Shown here in pieces: positions 9,160-16,566 of a stretch of DNA of 64,000 nt (position 1 is the stretch's first letter; the number at the start of each line of letters is the position of its first letter). The position numbers and the translations under genes were made by a program. The notes under the pieces are model-generated. The model did not search any database, was not told where the DNA came from, and saw only the letters and a list, made by a program, of their open reading frames with translations. Source of the stretch: SIG714 sp964638675 (GTDB lineage Bacteria > Bacillota > Clostridia > Oscillospirales > CAG-272); NCBI GenBank assembly GCA_964638675.1, contig CAZXAU010000007.1, forward strand, positions 1 to 64,000, in the 5' to 3' direction.

Positions 9160-9184
9160 CGGCAGTACGCTTTTGCGACCGCCG
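9160..9184 (-). promoter_or_regulatory. Terminator-like hairpin in the livJ leader
   Basis: Minus strand: CGGCGGTCGC, AAAA loop, GCGTACTGCCG, then six T and more T-rich sequence. It has the form of an intrinsic terminator (one bulge, one G-T pair) and ends 30 bases before the livJ ribosome binding site. It can end the upstream small-gene transcript, but the candidate livJ promoter at 9194-9222 lies upstream of it, so livJ messages must pass through it: an attenuator or a 5' protective stem. Confidence 0.65.
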
Positions 9185-9193
9185 ATTTTTTTC

Positions 9194-9222
9194 ATCATAT
9201 CCATCTAATATTTTTTCTACAA
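9194..9222 (-). promoter_or_regulatory. Candidate livJ promoter
   Basis: Minus strand TTGTAG (9217-9222), 17-base spacer, TATGAT (9194-9199, 5 of 6). Transcription would start just before the hairpin at 9160-9184. The -35 overlaps the stop codon of the small upstream gene. Confidence 0.5.
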
Positions 9223-9519
9223 ACAAGGCTGTCTTTTTATCGGCTTATAATTCAGTTTTCTCAAATCTACATCTACGCAAACTCGTACAATAATTGATAT
9301 TACAATAATTGATATTACGACAAGAGATACTGCGAGAAGAAGTACATTAATAAGCTGAAGGGCAGACAACAAAATAGCAGACAGGCAAAGAGCCACGTCT
9401 GCTGAATTTACGATATTATTATTACTATAAGTACAATATGCACTATGGGTATAAGAACAGTAACGCGTAGTTTCACCAAACGCGCCTTTTGTATAGCTTT
9501 TAAACGATGCTGTATACAT
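9217..9519 (-). CDS. Small hydrophobic membrane protein, family not recognised
   Basis: 100 residues. The N-terminal half is rich in Tyr, Ser, Thr and Cys; residues about 43-80 are one long run of Ala, Leu, Ile and Val that could form one or two membrane segments; the tail is basic. Support for a real gene: a perfect promoter (9551-9579), AAAGGGA about 10 bases before the ATG, and a terminator-like hairpin after the stop. It lies directly upstream of livJ on the same strand, which may or may not mean a link to transport. No function is assigned. Confidence 0.55.
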   Translation of the reverse strand: MYTASFKSYTKGAFGETTRYCSYTHSAYCTYSNNNIVNSADVALCLSAILLSALQLINVLLLAVSLVVISIIVISIIVRVCVDVDLRKLNYKPIKRQPCL

Positions 9520-9550
9520 GTTCTTTTTTCCCTTTCAATAAGTATGGCGT

Positions 9551-9579
9551 ATTATACAACATTAATTCAGCTTTGTCAA
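9551..9579 (-). promoter_or_regulatory. Consensus sigma-A promoter of the small membrane-protein gene
   Basis: Minus strand TTGACA (9574-9579), exactly 17 bases, TATAAT (9551-9556): both hexamers perfect. Start point about 9544, 25 bases before the ATG at 9519. Confidence 0.85.
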
Positions 9580-9775
9580 GGTACAAAACCAACAAAAGTT
9601 CATACACACGAAACAATTGAATGCATAAAACATACAAAATAAAGGATAAAGTGCTTTAGCCGATCGTAAAATATCAGTCAGTGCCGAGAATAAAATAATC
9701 CCCTCCACATTTTAACAGTAAATACTTATCAGTAATCTTTTCACTGAATACTTCAATGCCATGAATTGTCAAAAA

Positions 9776-9803
9776 CAAAAAACCCCGTCAATGACGGGGG
9801 TTC
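9776..9803 (-). terminator. Intrinsic terminator of tRNA-Lys
   Basis: Minus strand CCCCGTC, loop ATT, GACGGGG (stem 9783-9799), followed by six T. It lies directly after the encoded CCA end. Confidence 0.9.
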
Positions 9804-9879
9804 TGGTGCTCCATCGGAGAGTCGAACTCCGGACACCTTGATTAAAAGTCAAGTGCTCTACCTTCTGAGCTAATGGGGC
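9804..9879 (-). tRNA. tRNA-Lys (anticodon TTT)
   Basis: 76 bases including an encoded CCA. D stem GCTC/GAGC, anticodon stem CTTGA/TCAAG around loop CTTTTAA, variable loop GTGTC, T stem CGGAG/CTCCG around TTCGACT. The acceptor stem pairs GCCCCAT with ATGGAGC, leaving one C3-A70 mismatch. It has its own strong promoter and terminator. Confidence 0.95.
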
Positions 9880-9897
9880 TTTCTTCATAGCTCAAAT

Positions 9898-9926
9898 ATA
9901 ATATCACATTATTCTCAATTTGTCAA
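9898..9926 (-). promoter_or_regulatory. Promoter of tRNA-Lys
   Basis: Minus strand TTGACA (9921-9926), 17-base spacer, TATTAT (9898-9903), about 19 bases upstream of the mature tRNA. Between here and 10167 the only other structure I see is an interrupted inverted repeat GATTGCA/TGCAATC (9979-10012). It could end the glycan operon transcript but has no T tract. Confidence 0.85.
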
Positions 9927-10166
9927 GTGTTTTTGAAAATTTTTTTATATTATTTGATTTTTCTTTCAGTCTCCCCCGATTGCAGAACATTTGATTGTTC
10001 TTTGATGCAATCGTTAAATCAATATCTATGCTTTTTCGGGATTATCCGATATTAATTATTATATCTGTCTGATCTCCGAATCACTGCTGTATCCTGATTA
10101 TAGACGAATTATGTCTCAAGAAGATTTCTCTTGATGCTGTTACGTATTCATTTTACAAGACACATT

Positions 10167-11282
10167 TCAAAAACCATATATTTCTTTTAGCTCGTTTTTA
10201 ACGGTTTTATATCCATACAGCTTTGCAATATCAATAGCTTCCCGACCGAGTCTGTTTTTTTCCTCATTATCACCTAAAAGATCTATCACTTTTTTGCTCA
10301 TTTCACTTTCGTCGGAAACAAGATATCCGTTTTCTCCGTCGCGGATAAGTTCTCTATGACCTCGATTCACCGAAGCGACAACCGGATTTCCCGTAAGCAT
10401 TGCCTCAACAAGATTAAGCGGCAATCCCTCCCTGTGACTGCATGCAACCAAAAGATCCGAAATACGCTGATATTTCTCCAAACATGTACAATACCCGAGC
10501 ATTCTGACATTTCGATTCAGATCGCAAGCACAGATCTCTCTCTCAAGATTCTCTTTCTCAGGACCGTTTCCCGCAATAAGCAATACTGCATCGGGAAATT
10601 TCTTCACGACATCGGCCATCATGTGAATTGCCATCTTTTGATTTTTGTTCGGCAACAATTCACCTATGCATAGGATGATATGTTGATCTTCTGAAAATCC
10701 GAGTTCCTCCCTGAGTCTCAACTGTTCTGACTCATCAACCGGATAATATCTCTCTTCGTTTACACCGACCCCGTGGATCCTTGCCGTACAGCATCCGAAC
10801 TTCTTTGAGGCAAGCTCGTGATCTTCATTAGTTATAGTAATCAGCTTATCTGTATAATGCTTTGCAAAAAACTTCTCTACGGGATAAAAAGCTATCCAAT
10901 TCTTTTTCGGAGCACCTTTATAAAAATGAAAGCCATGAGCCGTATATAATACCTTCGTTCCCTTTTTTCTTACTTTTCTCGCTGCCAAACGGGTTACAAT
11001 TCCGCCCATTGGTGTATTGCAGTGGATCACATCGTAATTGCCTTCATCTATTATCTTTTTCAACTGTTTATAGGCTTTGAGATTATCTTTGTTCTTCGGC
11101 GAACGGGAGAACGGCAAATTAAAGACCTTATCTGCAAAATCCAACTTTAAACCGTTTTTTTCTGCCAAATTATCTCTCGCCGCCACATGAACTTCACATC
11201 CTTGTTCATGGAGCAGTTCAACAAGAGGCTTATGAAATTGGCAGATATGCGATTGTACAGTAGCTGTTAAAAGAATTTTCAT
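10167..11282 (-). CDS. Glycosyltransferase family 4 (EpsD/Cps-like)
   Basis: 371 residues with two Rossmann-like halves (GT-B fold). Visible motifs: N-terminal HKPLVELLHEQGCEV; YDVIHCNTPMGG and YTAHGFHFYKG typical of EpsD-like enzymes; IGELLPNKNQKMAI before the nucleotide-sugar site; and the EX7E-type site SHREGLPLNLVEAMLTGNPVV. It is expected to act on the inner face of the membrane, moving a sugar from a nucleotide donor to a lipid-linked acceptor. Last gene of the operon, 11 bases after the AsnB-like gene, with AAGGAG before the ATG. Confidence 0.9.
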   Translation of the reverse strand: MKILLTATVQSHICQFHKPLVELLHEQGCEVHVAARDNLAEKNGLKLDFADKVFNLPFSRSPKNKDNLKAYKQLKKIIDEGNYDVIHCNTPMGGIVTRLAARKVRKKGTKVLYTAHGFHFYKGAPKKNWIAFYPVEKFFAKHYTDKLITITNEDHELASKKFGCCTARIHGVGVNEERYYPVDESEQLRLREELGFSEDQHIILCIGELLPNKNQKMAIHMMADVVKKFPDAVLLIAGNGPEKENLEREICACDLNRNVRMLGYCTCLEKYQRISDLLVACSHREGLPLNLVEAMLTGNPVVASVNRGHRELIRDGENGYLVSDESEMSKKVIDLLGDNEEKNRLGREAIDIAKLYGYKTVKNELKEIYGF

Positions 11283-11293
11283 TTTATTTCTCC

Positions 11294-12829
11294 TTAAAAA
11301 GGAATTTTGGACATAACCTCTAAGTACATCCTTTCAAATTTAGCTCTGTGTTTTGTGTGTTTAACATTGATTACATCAATCCCTGCTTCATCGATTCCCG
11401 GGTTCATCATTTGTCTGATCTCTTTATAAGCTGTATCATTAATTCGATAATCTAACGGCATACGAAGCAACATATCAATAATAAGCCTGTTGTTATACGG
11501 AATTGTAATATCAAAAGAGTATTTGTGCTCCCCTGTAATTACAAGACCGTTCCAGGAGGACATACGGAATTCCCAAAAGAAAATTTCCTGCCAAGGATAG
11601 CCCCTCAGTCCGAACGAAAGGTATTTTTCAATATAATCATCAAATATCAAATTTGTCTTTTTCACCAATCTCCGGTTATTGAAGAAGACTTTATACATAA
11701 CAGTTAAGTATTTCGAGGTCGGCTTTTCGGGAAATCTTTTTTTAAGAAACCGTTTGCTGTAATATGCACGACCGATTTCGGACACCCATGATTTTACTTC
11801 CACATCAAAATCATCTTTTTCTGCAAAGAAAACACGCTTGCGAATATCGTTGGCATTTGTTTTTCCAATGCAACCACTGTTAATTTCCAACAATCGCCGT
11901 GCCGTATCAATATCTGGGAACGAAATATTCTCTTTGGGTATCTCATAAGTCACATGTTCCAAACCAAGATGATTGCAAATTAAACGTGCTGCATCAGCAT
12001 CTGCAGATTCAGCATCGGAAGATGTATAAGAAAAATAAGAAAACCGATCATAAAAACCGTTCGCACAAGCAAGTGTTGTCTTACTGTCACATCCTCCTGT
12101 CATGGAAATTGCCGGTCTTTTCCATTTTCGGGATATTAGATCCATATTATTATGCATCAATTCGGCAATACGCTTTTCCGCTTCTTTTGCCTCAGCTTCA
12201 CTATATTCTTTATATTCTTCAAAAGGAAAAAAACGTTCAACATTGATCGCACCATCTGTCGACAATTTGACATAATGGTTCGGAATCATTCTTCTGAACT
12301 CCTTATACGGAGTGATATCACCGGGAAGCTGTCTGCCAAACAACGGATAGAACCTGTAGTTAATTAACTCAGTAACATATGGATCAAATTCTACTCCGCA
12401 TACATCCTCCAACAATCTCGTATGCGAAGACACAAAAATATATCCGTCATGATATCCATAGAAAACACACTGCATTCCTGCAGGATCTCCAATCAGAAGT
12501 AAACTGTCATTTTCAACTATCCCGACAGTAAATATGCCGGTAAGCTCCGAAAATAACTGAAAAAAATCCTTATCGTTTTTTGTCTCTGATAGATCCTTCA
12601 GAATAGCATTCTCATCGTCAATCATTCGGACAGGATTATATGCATGACCGATAATGAAGAGCTTTTTATCATTTTTCTCTGTAAAATAGCAAAATGCATT
12701 TTCACTGAGAACAATACTGAATTCCCCGATATTCAATTCTTTTAAAAATGAACCCGGAATTGATTTTTTATAACCAATGTTGTCGCTGTTTGTTATCAAA
12801 AAACCTCGCTCATACAAGTGTGTATTCAT
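11294..12829 (-). CDS. Asparagine synthase-like PP-loop protein without N-terminal Cys
   Basis: 511 residues. The N-terminal third resembles the class II glutaminase fold (e.g. LLIGDPAGMQCVFYGY), but the protein starts MNTHLYERG, so the catalytic Cys2 is absent. The C-terminal part holds the ATP-pyrophosphatase loop SMTGGCDSKTTLACA near residue 243 and SADADAARLICNHLGLEHV after it. It should activate a carboxylate as an adenylate with ammonia or another amine as acceptor; glutamine use is unlikely. Such genes occur in surface-polysaccharide clusters, where they are thought to make amides. Start at 12829 has only a weak purine stretch upstream. Confidence 0.8.
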   Translation of the reverse strand: MNTHLYERGFLITNSDNIGYKKSIPGSFLKELNIGEFSIVLSENAFCYFTEKNDKKLFIIGHAYNPVRMIDDENAILKDLSETKNDKDFFQLFSELTGIFTVGIVENDSLLLIGDPAGMQCVFYGYHDGYIFVSSHTRLLEDVCGVEFDPYVTELINYRFYPLFGRQLPGDITPYKEFRRMIPNHYVKLSTDGAINVERFFPFEEYKEYSEAEAKEAEKRIAELMHNNMDLISRKWKRPAISMTGGCDSKTTLACANGFYDRFSYFSYTSSDAESADADAARLICNHLGLEHVTYEIPKENISFPDIDTARRLLEINSGCIGKTNANDIRKRVFFAEKDDFDVEVKSWVSEIGRAYYSKRFLKKRFPEKPTSKYLTVMYKVFFNNRRLVKKTNLIFDDYIEKYLSFGLRGYPWQEIFFWEFRMSSWNGLVITGEHKYSFDITIPYNNRLIIDMLLRMPLDYRINDTAYKEIRQMMNPGIDEAGIDVINVKHTKHRAKFERMYLEVMSKIPF

Positions 12830-12848
12830 ATATTCTCTGTTCCCCGAT

Positions 12849-13784
12849 CTACGAATCTGTTATCATCCTGTATTTACCCACCTGATCCACCATTTGCATT
12901 ATATCATGCCCTGGATCATGATTTCCTTCAATAACTTCGCAACCGTTTTCGGTTACCGCTATATCCCATCCAACATATCCTACAGAAGGAACCGTTCTCG
13001 CACACTCTATTGCTGCAGATATAACTTTGTTCCAATTCGGAACCGCAAAACCAACAATTTTTTCGTTGGTTATAGGATGGCATACATAGTATTTGTAATT
13101 ATAGTTCATGCCTTTTGTAGTTACAACTCCTGTATCCGGGTCAATTGCTCCCGATACTCCATCTGAATGAAGATTATCTACAAACGATTCTCCGCCCGTT
13201 TTCAAAACACAGCATATTATCCTGACTGTGTCGTTTTTACAAAATGTATTCACTCTGATCGTGTTGCAGGATGATGGATTCAGCCTTTTTAAGTCATCAT
13301 GCTGAACAATAACTTCCTCAATAATGCAATTCTTTGAATCTTTCAACAAATCAGGAATGGAAATCTCATTGCTGTTAATAAGTTTTATTCCGTTGCCCCT
13401 TGCTCCGCAAAGCGGCTTAATAATAACTCTGTCGTGCTTCTTTAAAAAGCTGGTTATTTCCTCATAAGTTGCATCCTTAACTAATAACCAATCTCTTTTA
13501 ACAAATTTATAAAATCTTTTGTTGAATTCAGCCTTATCGCTGAATACTTTCCATTCGCCGTTCATGTTATATTTTTTTATGATCTTTTTACTTCTGCCAT
13601 ATGTGATAAAGCGATTTCTTTGTAATAAAGATTTCTCCCAGAATCTATATCTGATATAATCATCAAAACTTGCACCAAAAAATACCGCAGATATCGCAAG
13701 ATCAACATATGCAGTTGCCAAGCATAGTGGAGTATATGTATTTACATCTTGATTAAACTTATTTATTCTCCATCTCAAACTCAT
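12849..13784 (-). CDS. Sugar-transfer-associated ATP-grasp protein
   Basis: 311 residues, resembling the ATP-grasp family found with polysaccharide genes (ATPgrasp_ST). Motifs: VIIKPLCGARGNGIKLI (nucleotide-binding glycine loop), CIIEEVIVQHDDL (adenine-side EE), NTIRVNTFC, SDGVSGAIDPDTG, and VGYVGWDIAVTENGCEVIEGNHDPGHD (metal-binding acidic end). Members ligate a carboxylate to an amine or hydroxyl at the cost of ATP; the substrate here is probably the acid made by the two enzymes encoded upstream (inference). The start overlaps the end of the dehydrogenase gene by 26 bases. Confidence 0.85.
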   Translation of the reverse strand: MSLRWRINKFNQDVNTYTPLCLATAYVDLAISAVFFGASFDDYIRYRFWEKSLLQRNRFITYGRSKKIIKKYNMNGEWKVFSDKAEFNKRFYKFVKRDWLLVKDATYEEITSFLKKHDRVIIKPLCGARGNGIKLINSNEISIPDLLKDSKNCIIEEVIVQHDDLKRLNPSSCNTIRVNTFCKNDTVRIICCVLKTGGESFVDNLHSDGVSGAIDPDTGVVTTKGMNYNYKYYVCHPITNEKIVGFAVPNWNKVISAAIECARTVPSVGYVGWDIAVTENGCEVIEGNHDPGHDIMQMVDQVGKYRMITDS

Positions 13785-14667
13785 TCAGCGCCCCCATAAT
13801 TGTTCCGCTCAATCTCCGCCTATTCCCATCCCCCACAAAGCTGTTATGCGGAGTAATGATTACATTTTCATATTCCCAGAGCGGACTGTCAACATCAAGC
13901 GGTTCTTCTTCAAAAACATCGAGAACCGCACCGCCGATTTTCGGTAACACGCTGATCAATGCCTCAGTGTCAACAATTGCACCTCTGGCTATATTCACAA
14001 GTATTGAACTTTCATCAAGCATTTCTAACCGACGCCGATTTATCATATGCCTCGTACCCTCTGTCAGCGGCAGAGTCAAAACAACAATATCAGCTCCCGG
14101 CAACTGCAGATCCAACTCAGACAGATCTACAATTCTCAAATAGCTGTCATCCTCTCTTGGATACAGATCAACGCCTGTTACATTGCAGCCAAATGCCGAA
14201 AATCTCTTCGCACACTCACTGCCTACACTTCCACATCCCACTATGCAAACCGATTTTCCGAACAGTTCAATCAAATCACGGCTTTTTTCCCACCTGTGTT
14301 CACTCTGATTTCTGTAAAAAAATTTGCTCTGCTTATAAAGTTGCAGCACACCTGAAACGGCGAATTCCGCCATAGGTATGCTGTATACGCCTCTTGCACT
14401 GTGTATCTTTATATTCTTCCGCTTCACATAATCGATCGGCACTCTGTCAAGTCCGGCACTTGTGAGCTGAATATATTTCAAATTAACGAATTTTTCGATC
14501 GAATGGTATAAAAACAATCCGTTGCAGATGATACCCTCTACCCATTCATATGAGCAAGGCAAAGCATCTTTTTCATACTGCATAAAAGAAACTGTATGTC
14601 CAAGATGCTTTATCTTATCTATATATTCTCCGGCATTCTGCCATGCACCCGTAATCAGTAAATTCAT
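13759..14667 (-). CDS. D-isomer-specific 2-hydroxyacid dehydrogenase
   Basis: 302 residues. NAD-binding motif SVCIVGCGSVGSECAKRF near residue 138, Arg of the active site in NIARGAIVDTEAL, Glu in LDVFEEEPLD, and the catalytic His in ITPHNSF: the full set of the 2-hydroxyacid dehydrogenase family. It should reduce a 2-keto acid to a D-2-hydroxy acid with NAD(P)H. The ATG overlaps the stop of the aldolase gene by four bases, so the two are coupled. A natural reading is that it reduces the product of that aldolase. Confidence 0.88.
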   Translation of the reverse strand: MNLLITGAWQNAGEYIDKIKHLGHTVSFMQYEKDALPCSYEWVEGIICNGLFLYHSIEKFVNLKYIQLTSAGLDRVPIDYVKRKNIKIHSARGVYSIPMAEFAVSGVLQLYKQSKFFYRNQSEHRWEKSRDLIELFGKSVCIVGCGSVGSECAKRFSAFGCNVTGVDLYPREDDSYLRIVDLSELDLQLPGADIVVLTLPLTEGTRHMINRRRLEMLDESSILVNIARGAIVDTEALISVLPKIGGAVLDVFEEEPLDVDSPLWEYENVIITPHNSFVGDGNRRRLSGTIMGALNEFEMENK

Positions 14668-15518
14668 ACATTGGTGTCCTTATTTTCGATATCGCCTGTA
14701 ATTTTTCTTATTTGTTCATTCACGCTGGCAATATTACTTGCGAAAAAGTTGCTGTGTACGGATACCTTTTTTTCAAACTCACGAATTTCACGTATTCCGT
14801 TAACAAAAGTTGAACTGATGATTCGCATATTATCGATTTTATTCACATTGCAAAAGCTGCGTGAAAGTATTGCACAAGTGGATCCGAGACGGTAATGCTC
14901 AATAATTATATTCTCGGACGGCAGCATTCCTTTACCGAGTGATGCAATTCCGCCGAATCCGAAAGGTATTCCCTTTTTCTTAAACTTATAAGCCAGATCC
15001 TCAACCGTACCGTCAGCAAGCAATTCAAACATAAATTGTTTTCCGTATCCAAGACTGAGATCATTAAGACCTATAAAAATCTCATCAATTCCGTCTAAAT
15101 TCAATATCTCATCCACAACCGAAACAGCTTCCGGAGTTTCCAGAAGGGGCACCGTTTTTGCACGACCGTCCACATACTCAATGAAACGGGATACCTCATT
15201 CGCTGTTTTAAAATATGGCAACATGATATAATCGGCACCGTTCGAGATGGCAGTATCAATTTCCTCTTTCGAAGAAATATAGTCCTTTGTTGCTTCATGT
15301 ATGGGATTGACACGAACAAGCAGTTCTGCTGTTTTAATTGTATTTGAGATATGCATGACATCATCAAGTGTATGCTTTGACCGAACAGTATCCAATCCTC
15401 CCTGTCTCTCGGATTTCCCGATATACTCAAGGTCGACAAATATCCTGTCTACACCTGCAGTCTCGGCGATCTGTGCAATCTCCGGAGAATTGGTTATGTA
15501 CATAAACTTTAATGACAT
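14664..15518 (-). CDS. HpcH/HpaI-family aldolase
   Basis: 284 residues of TIM-barrel type. Motifs: GVDRIFVDLEYIGK (loop with acidic metal ligand), LVRVNPIHE (substrate-binding Arg), GADYIMLPYFKTANEV, PLLETPEAV (metal-binding Glu) and IFIGLNDLSLGYG (Asp). The family joins pyruvate or phosphoenolpyruvate to an aldehyde to give a 2-keto-4-hydroxy acid, or cleaves such acids. It sits between a phosphosugar transferase and a hydroxyacid dehydrogenase, overlapping both genes, so it probably makes an acidic substituent for a surface glycan (inference). Confidence 0.87.
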   Translation of the reverse strand: MSLKFMYITNSPEIAQIAETAGVDRIFVDLEYIGKSERQGGLDTVRSKHTLDDVMHISNTIKTAELLVRVNPIHEATKDYISSKEEIDTAISNGADYIMLPYFKTANEVSRFIEYVDGRAKTVPLLETPEAVSVVDEILNLDGIDEIFIGLNDLSLGYGKQFMFELLADGTVEDLAYKFKKKGIPFGFGGIASLGKGMLPSENIIIEHYRLGSTCAILSRSFCNVNKIDNMRIISSTFVNGIREIREFEKKVSVHSNFFASNIASVNEQIRKITGDIENKDTNV

Positions 15519-16171
15519 TGCCCTATTGCGCCCTCCTTTTCATCAGATGTATCGGATTCCGATACGGTTGCCCCCGTGTTTTCATTATCGGCATTTGAAA
15601 TGACCTTCCACACGGTCAGACAAAGTATTTTCAGGTCGAGCCACAGTGACACGTGATCTACATACCAGACATTCATCTCTATACGCTTATGCCATTCAAC
15701 GCACTTTCTGCCGTTTATTTGTGCCCACCCCGTAATACCGGGTCGAACATTAAACATTCGGAGCTGCTCAGGCGTATATTTCTCGATCTTCCATGGGTGA
15801 TAGGTGAGCGGCGGCCGAGGTCCAACAAAACTCATCAATCCAACAAGAACATTAAAAAGCTGAGGTATTTCATCAAGGCTTGTCTTGCGGAGAAATTTTC
15901 CGACACGGGTAACACGCTCGTCTCCATCATCCGAATAAACACCGCTCCCTGTGTGCTCTGCACCAACACGCATCGTTCTGAATTTCCAGATCTTAAACAC
16001 CTTGCCCTTATATCCGATCCGATCCTGCCTGAACAGAACAGGGCCTGGTGAATCAAGCTTGACGGCAAAAGCGATAACAATCATCGGAATAAGACACACA
16101 AAAAGTAAAAAAGCAGAGAAAACAATGTCAGCCAATCTTTTAATAAAACGTTTATACATATATACACTCAC
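15509..16171 (-). CDS. Undecaprenyl-phosphate phosphosugar transferase (bacterial sugar transferase)
   Basis: 220 residues. One N-terminal membrane segment (FSAFLLFVCLIPMIVIAFAV), then the family's catalytic part: SPGPVLFRQDRIGYKGKVF, IWKFRTMRVGA, LRKTSLDEIPQLFNVL, MSFVGPRPP and RPGITGWAQINGR. It transfers a sugar-1-phosphate from a nucleotide sugar to undecaprenyl phosphate on the inner membrane face, the first step of capsule or exopolysaccharide subunit synthesis. First gene of the operon, behind a roughly 200-base leader. No flippase or polymerase gene is seen nearby, so the polymer machinery is elsewhere or the product is a short glycolipid. Confidence 0.92.
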   Translation of the reverse strand: MSVYMYKRFIKRLADIVFSAFLLFVCLIPMIVIAFAVKLDSPGPVLFRQDRIGYKGKVFKIWKFRTMRVGAEHTGSGVYSDDGDERVTRVGKFLRKTSLDEIPQLFNVLVGLMSFVGPRPPLTYHPWKIEKYTPEQLRMFNVRPGITGWAQINGRKCVEWHKRIEMNVWYVDHVSLWLDLKILCLTVWKVISNADNENTGATVSESDTSDEKEGAIGQCH

Positions 16172-16374
16172 GAAATATTATCAATAACTATAGATTAAAG
16201 TTTTCACCCTCAATAAGCGTTTGCAAATAGCAGGGGAATTGTCTGGCTTTTCGCTATCTTATTTTTCCGATGGATACTGCAAAAAAAGAATCGAACTATC
16301 CCTTGCATGCTTATTCTAAAAAAATAAGGATGTTTTTTTGAAAAGCAATACAAAAAAAATCATTTTTCGACGTT
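16172..16374 (-). promoter_or_regulatory. Long structured leader of the glycan operon
   Basis: About 197 untranslated bases. In RNA order it holds CTTATT (16323-16328), AATAAG (16310-16315), AATAAG (16258-16263) and CTTATT (16212-16217). The first pair forms a small hairpin; the third and fourth form a stem extended by ATAGC/GCTAT (16253-16257, 16227-16231). The arms can also pair crosswise, so two exclusive folds are possible. No known riboswitch core is recognised. Confidence 0.4.
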
Positions 16375-16403
16375 ATTATATCACACTCTTTTCTTTTTGT
16401 AAA
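16375..16403 (-). promoter_or_regulatory. Promoter of the glycan operon
   Basis: Minus strand TTTACA (16398-16403), 17-base spacer, perfect TATAAT (16375-16380). No other feature is apparent in 16404-16566. Confidence 0.8.
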
Positions 16404-16566
16404 GTATATTTTTCACGAAATGTGTTATTTGATTCACAGAAAATTATAACAAACAGGTTAAAATTTCGCTTCACCATTCAATAAATACAATTAAGTAAAA
16501 TAAAAGCTTTGATATGCACAATCATTTTTCCTTCGGCTGCTCTCTTACATCAAATATTCATCCGTC

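Noticed and set aside
16172..16374. c-di-GMP riboswitch in the glycan-operon leader
   Set aside because: GCAAACG is present, but the rest of the conserved c-di-GMP-I core is not found in order.
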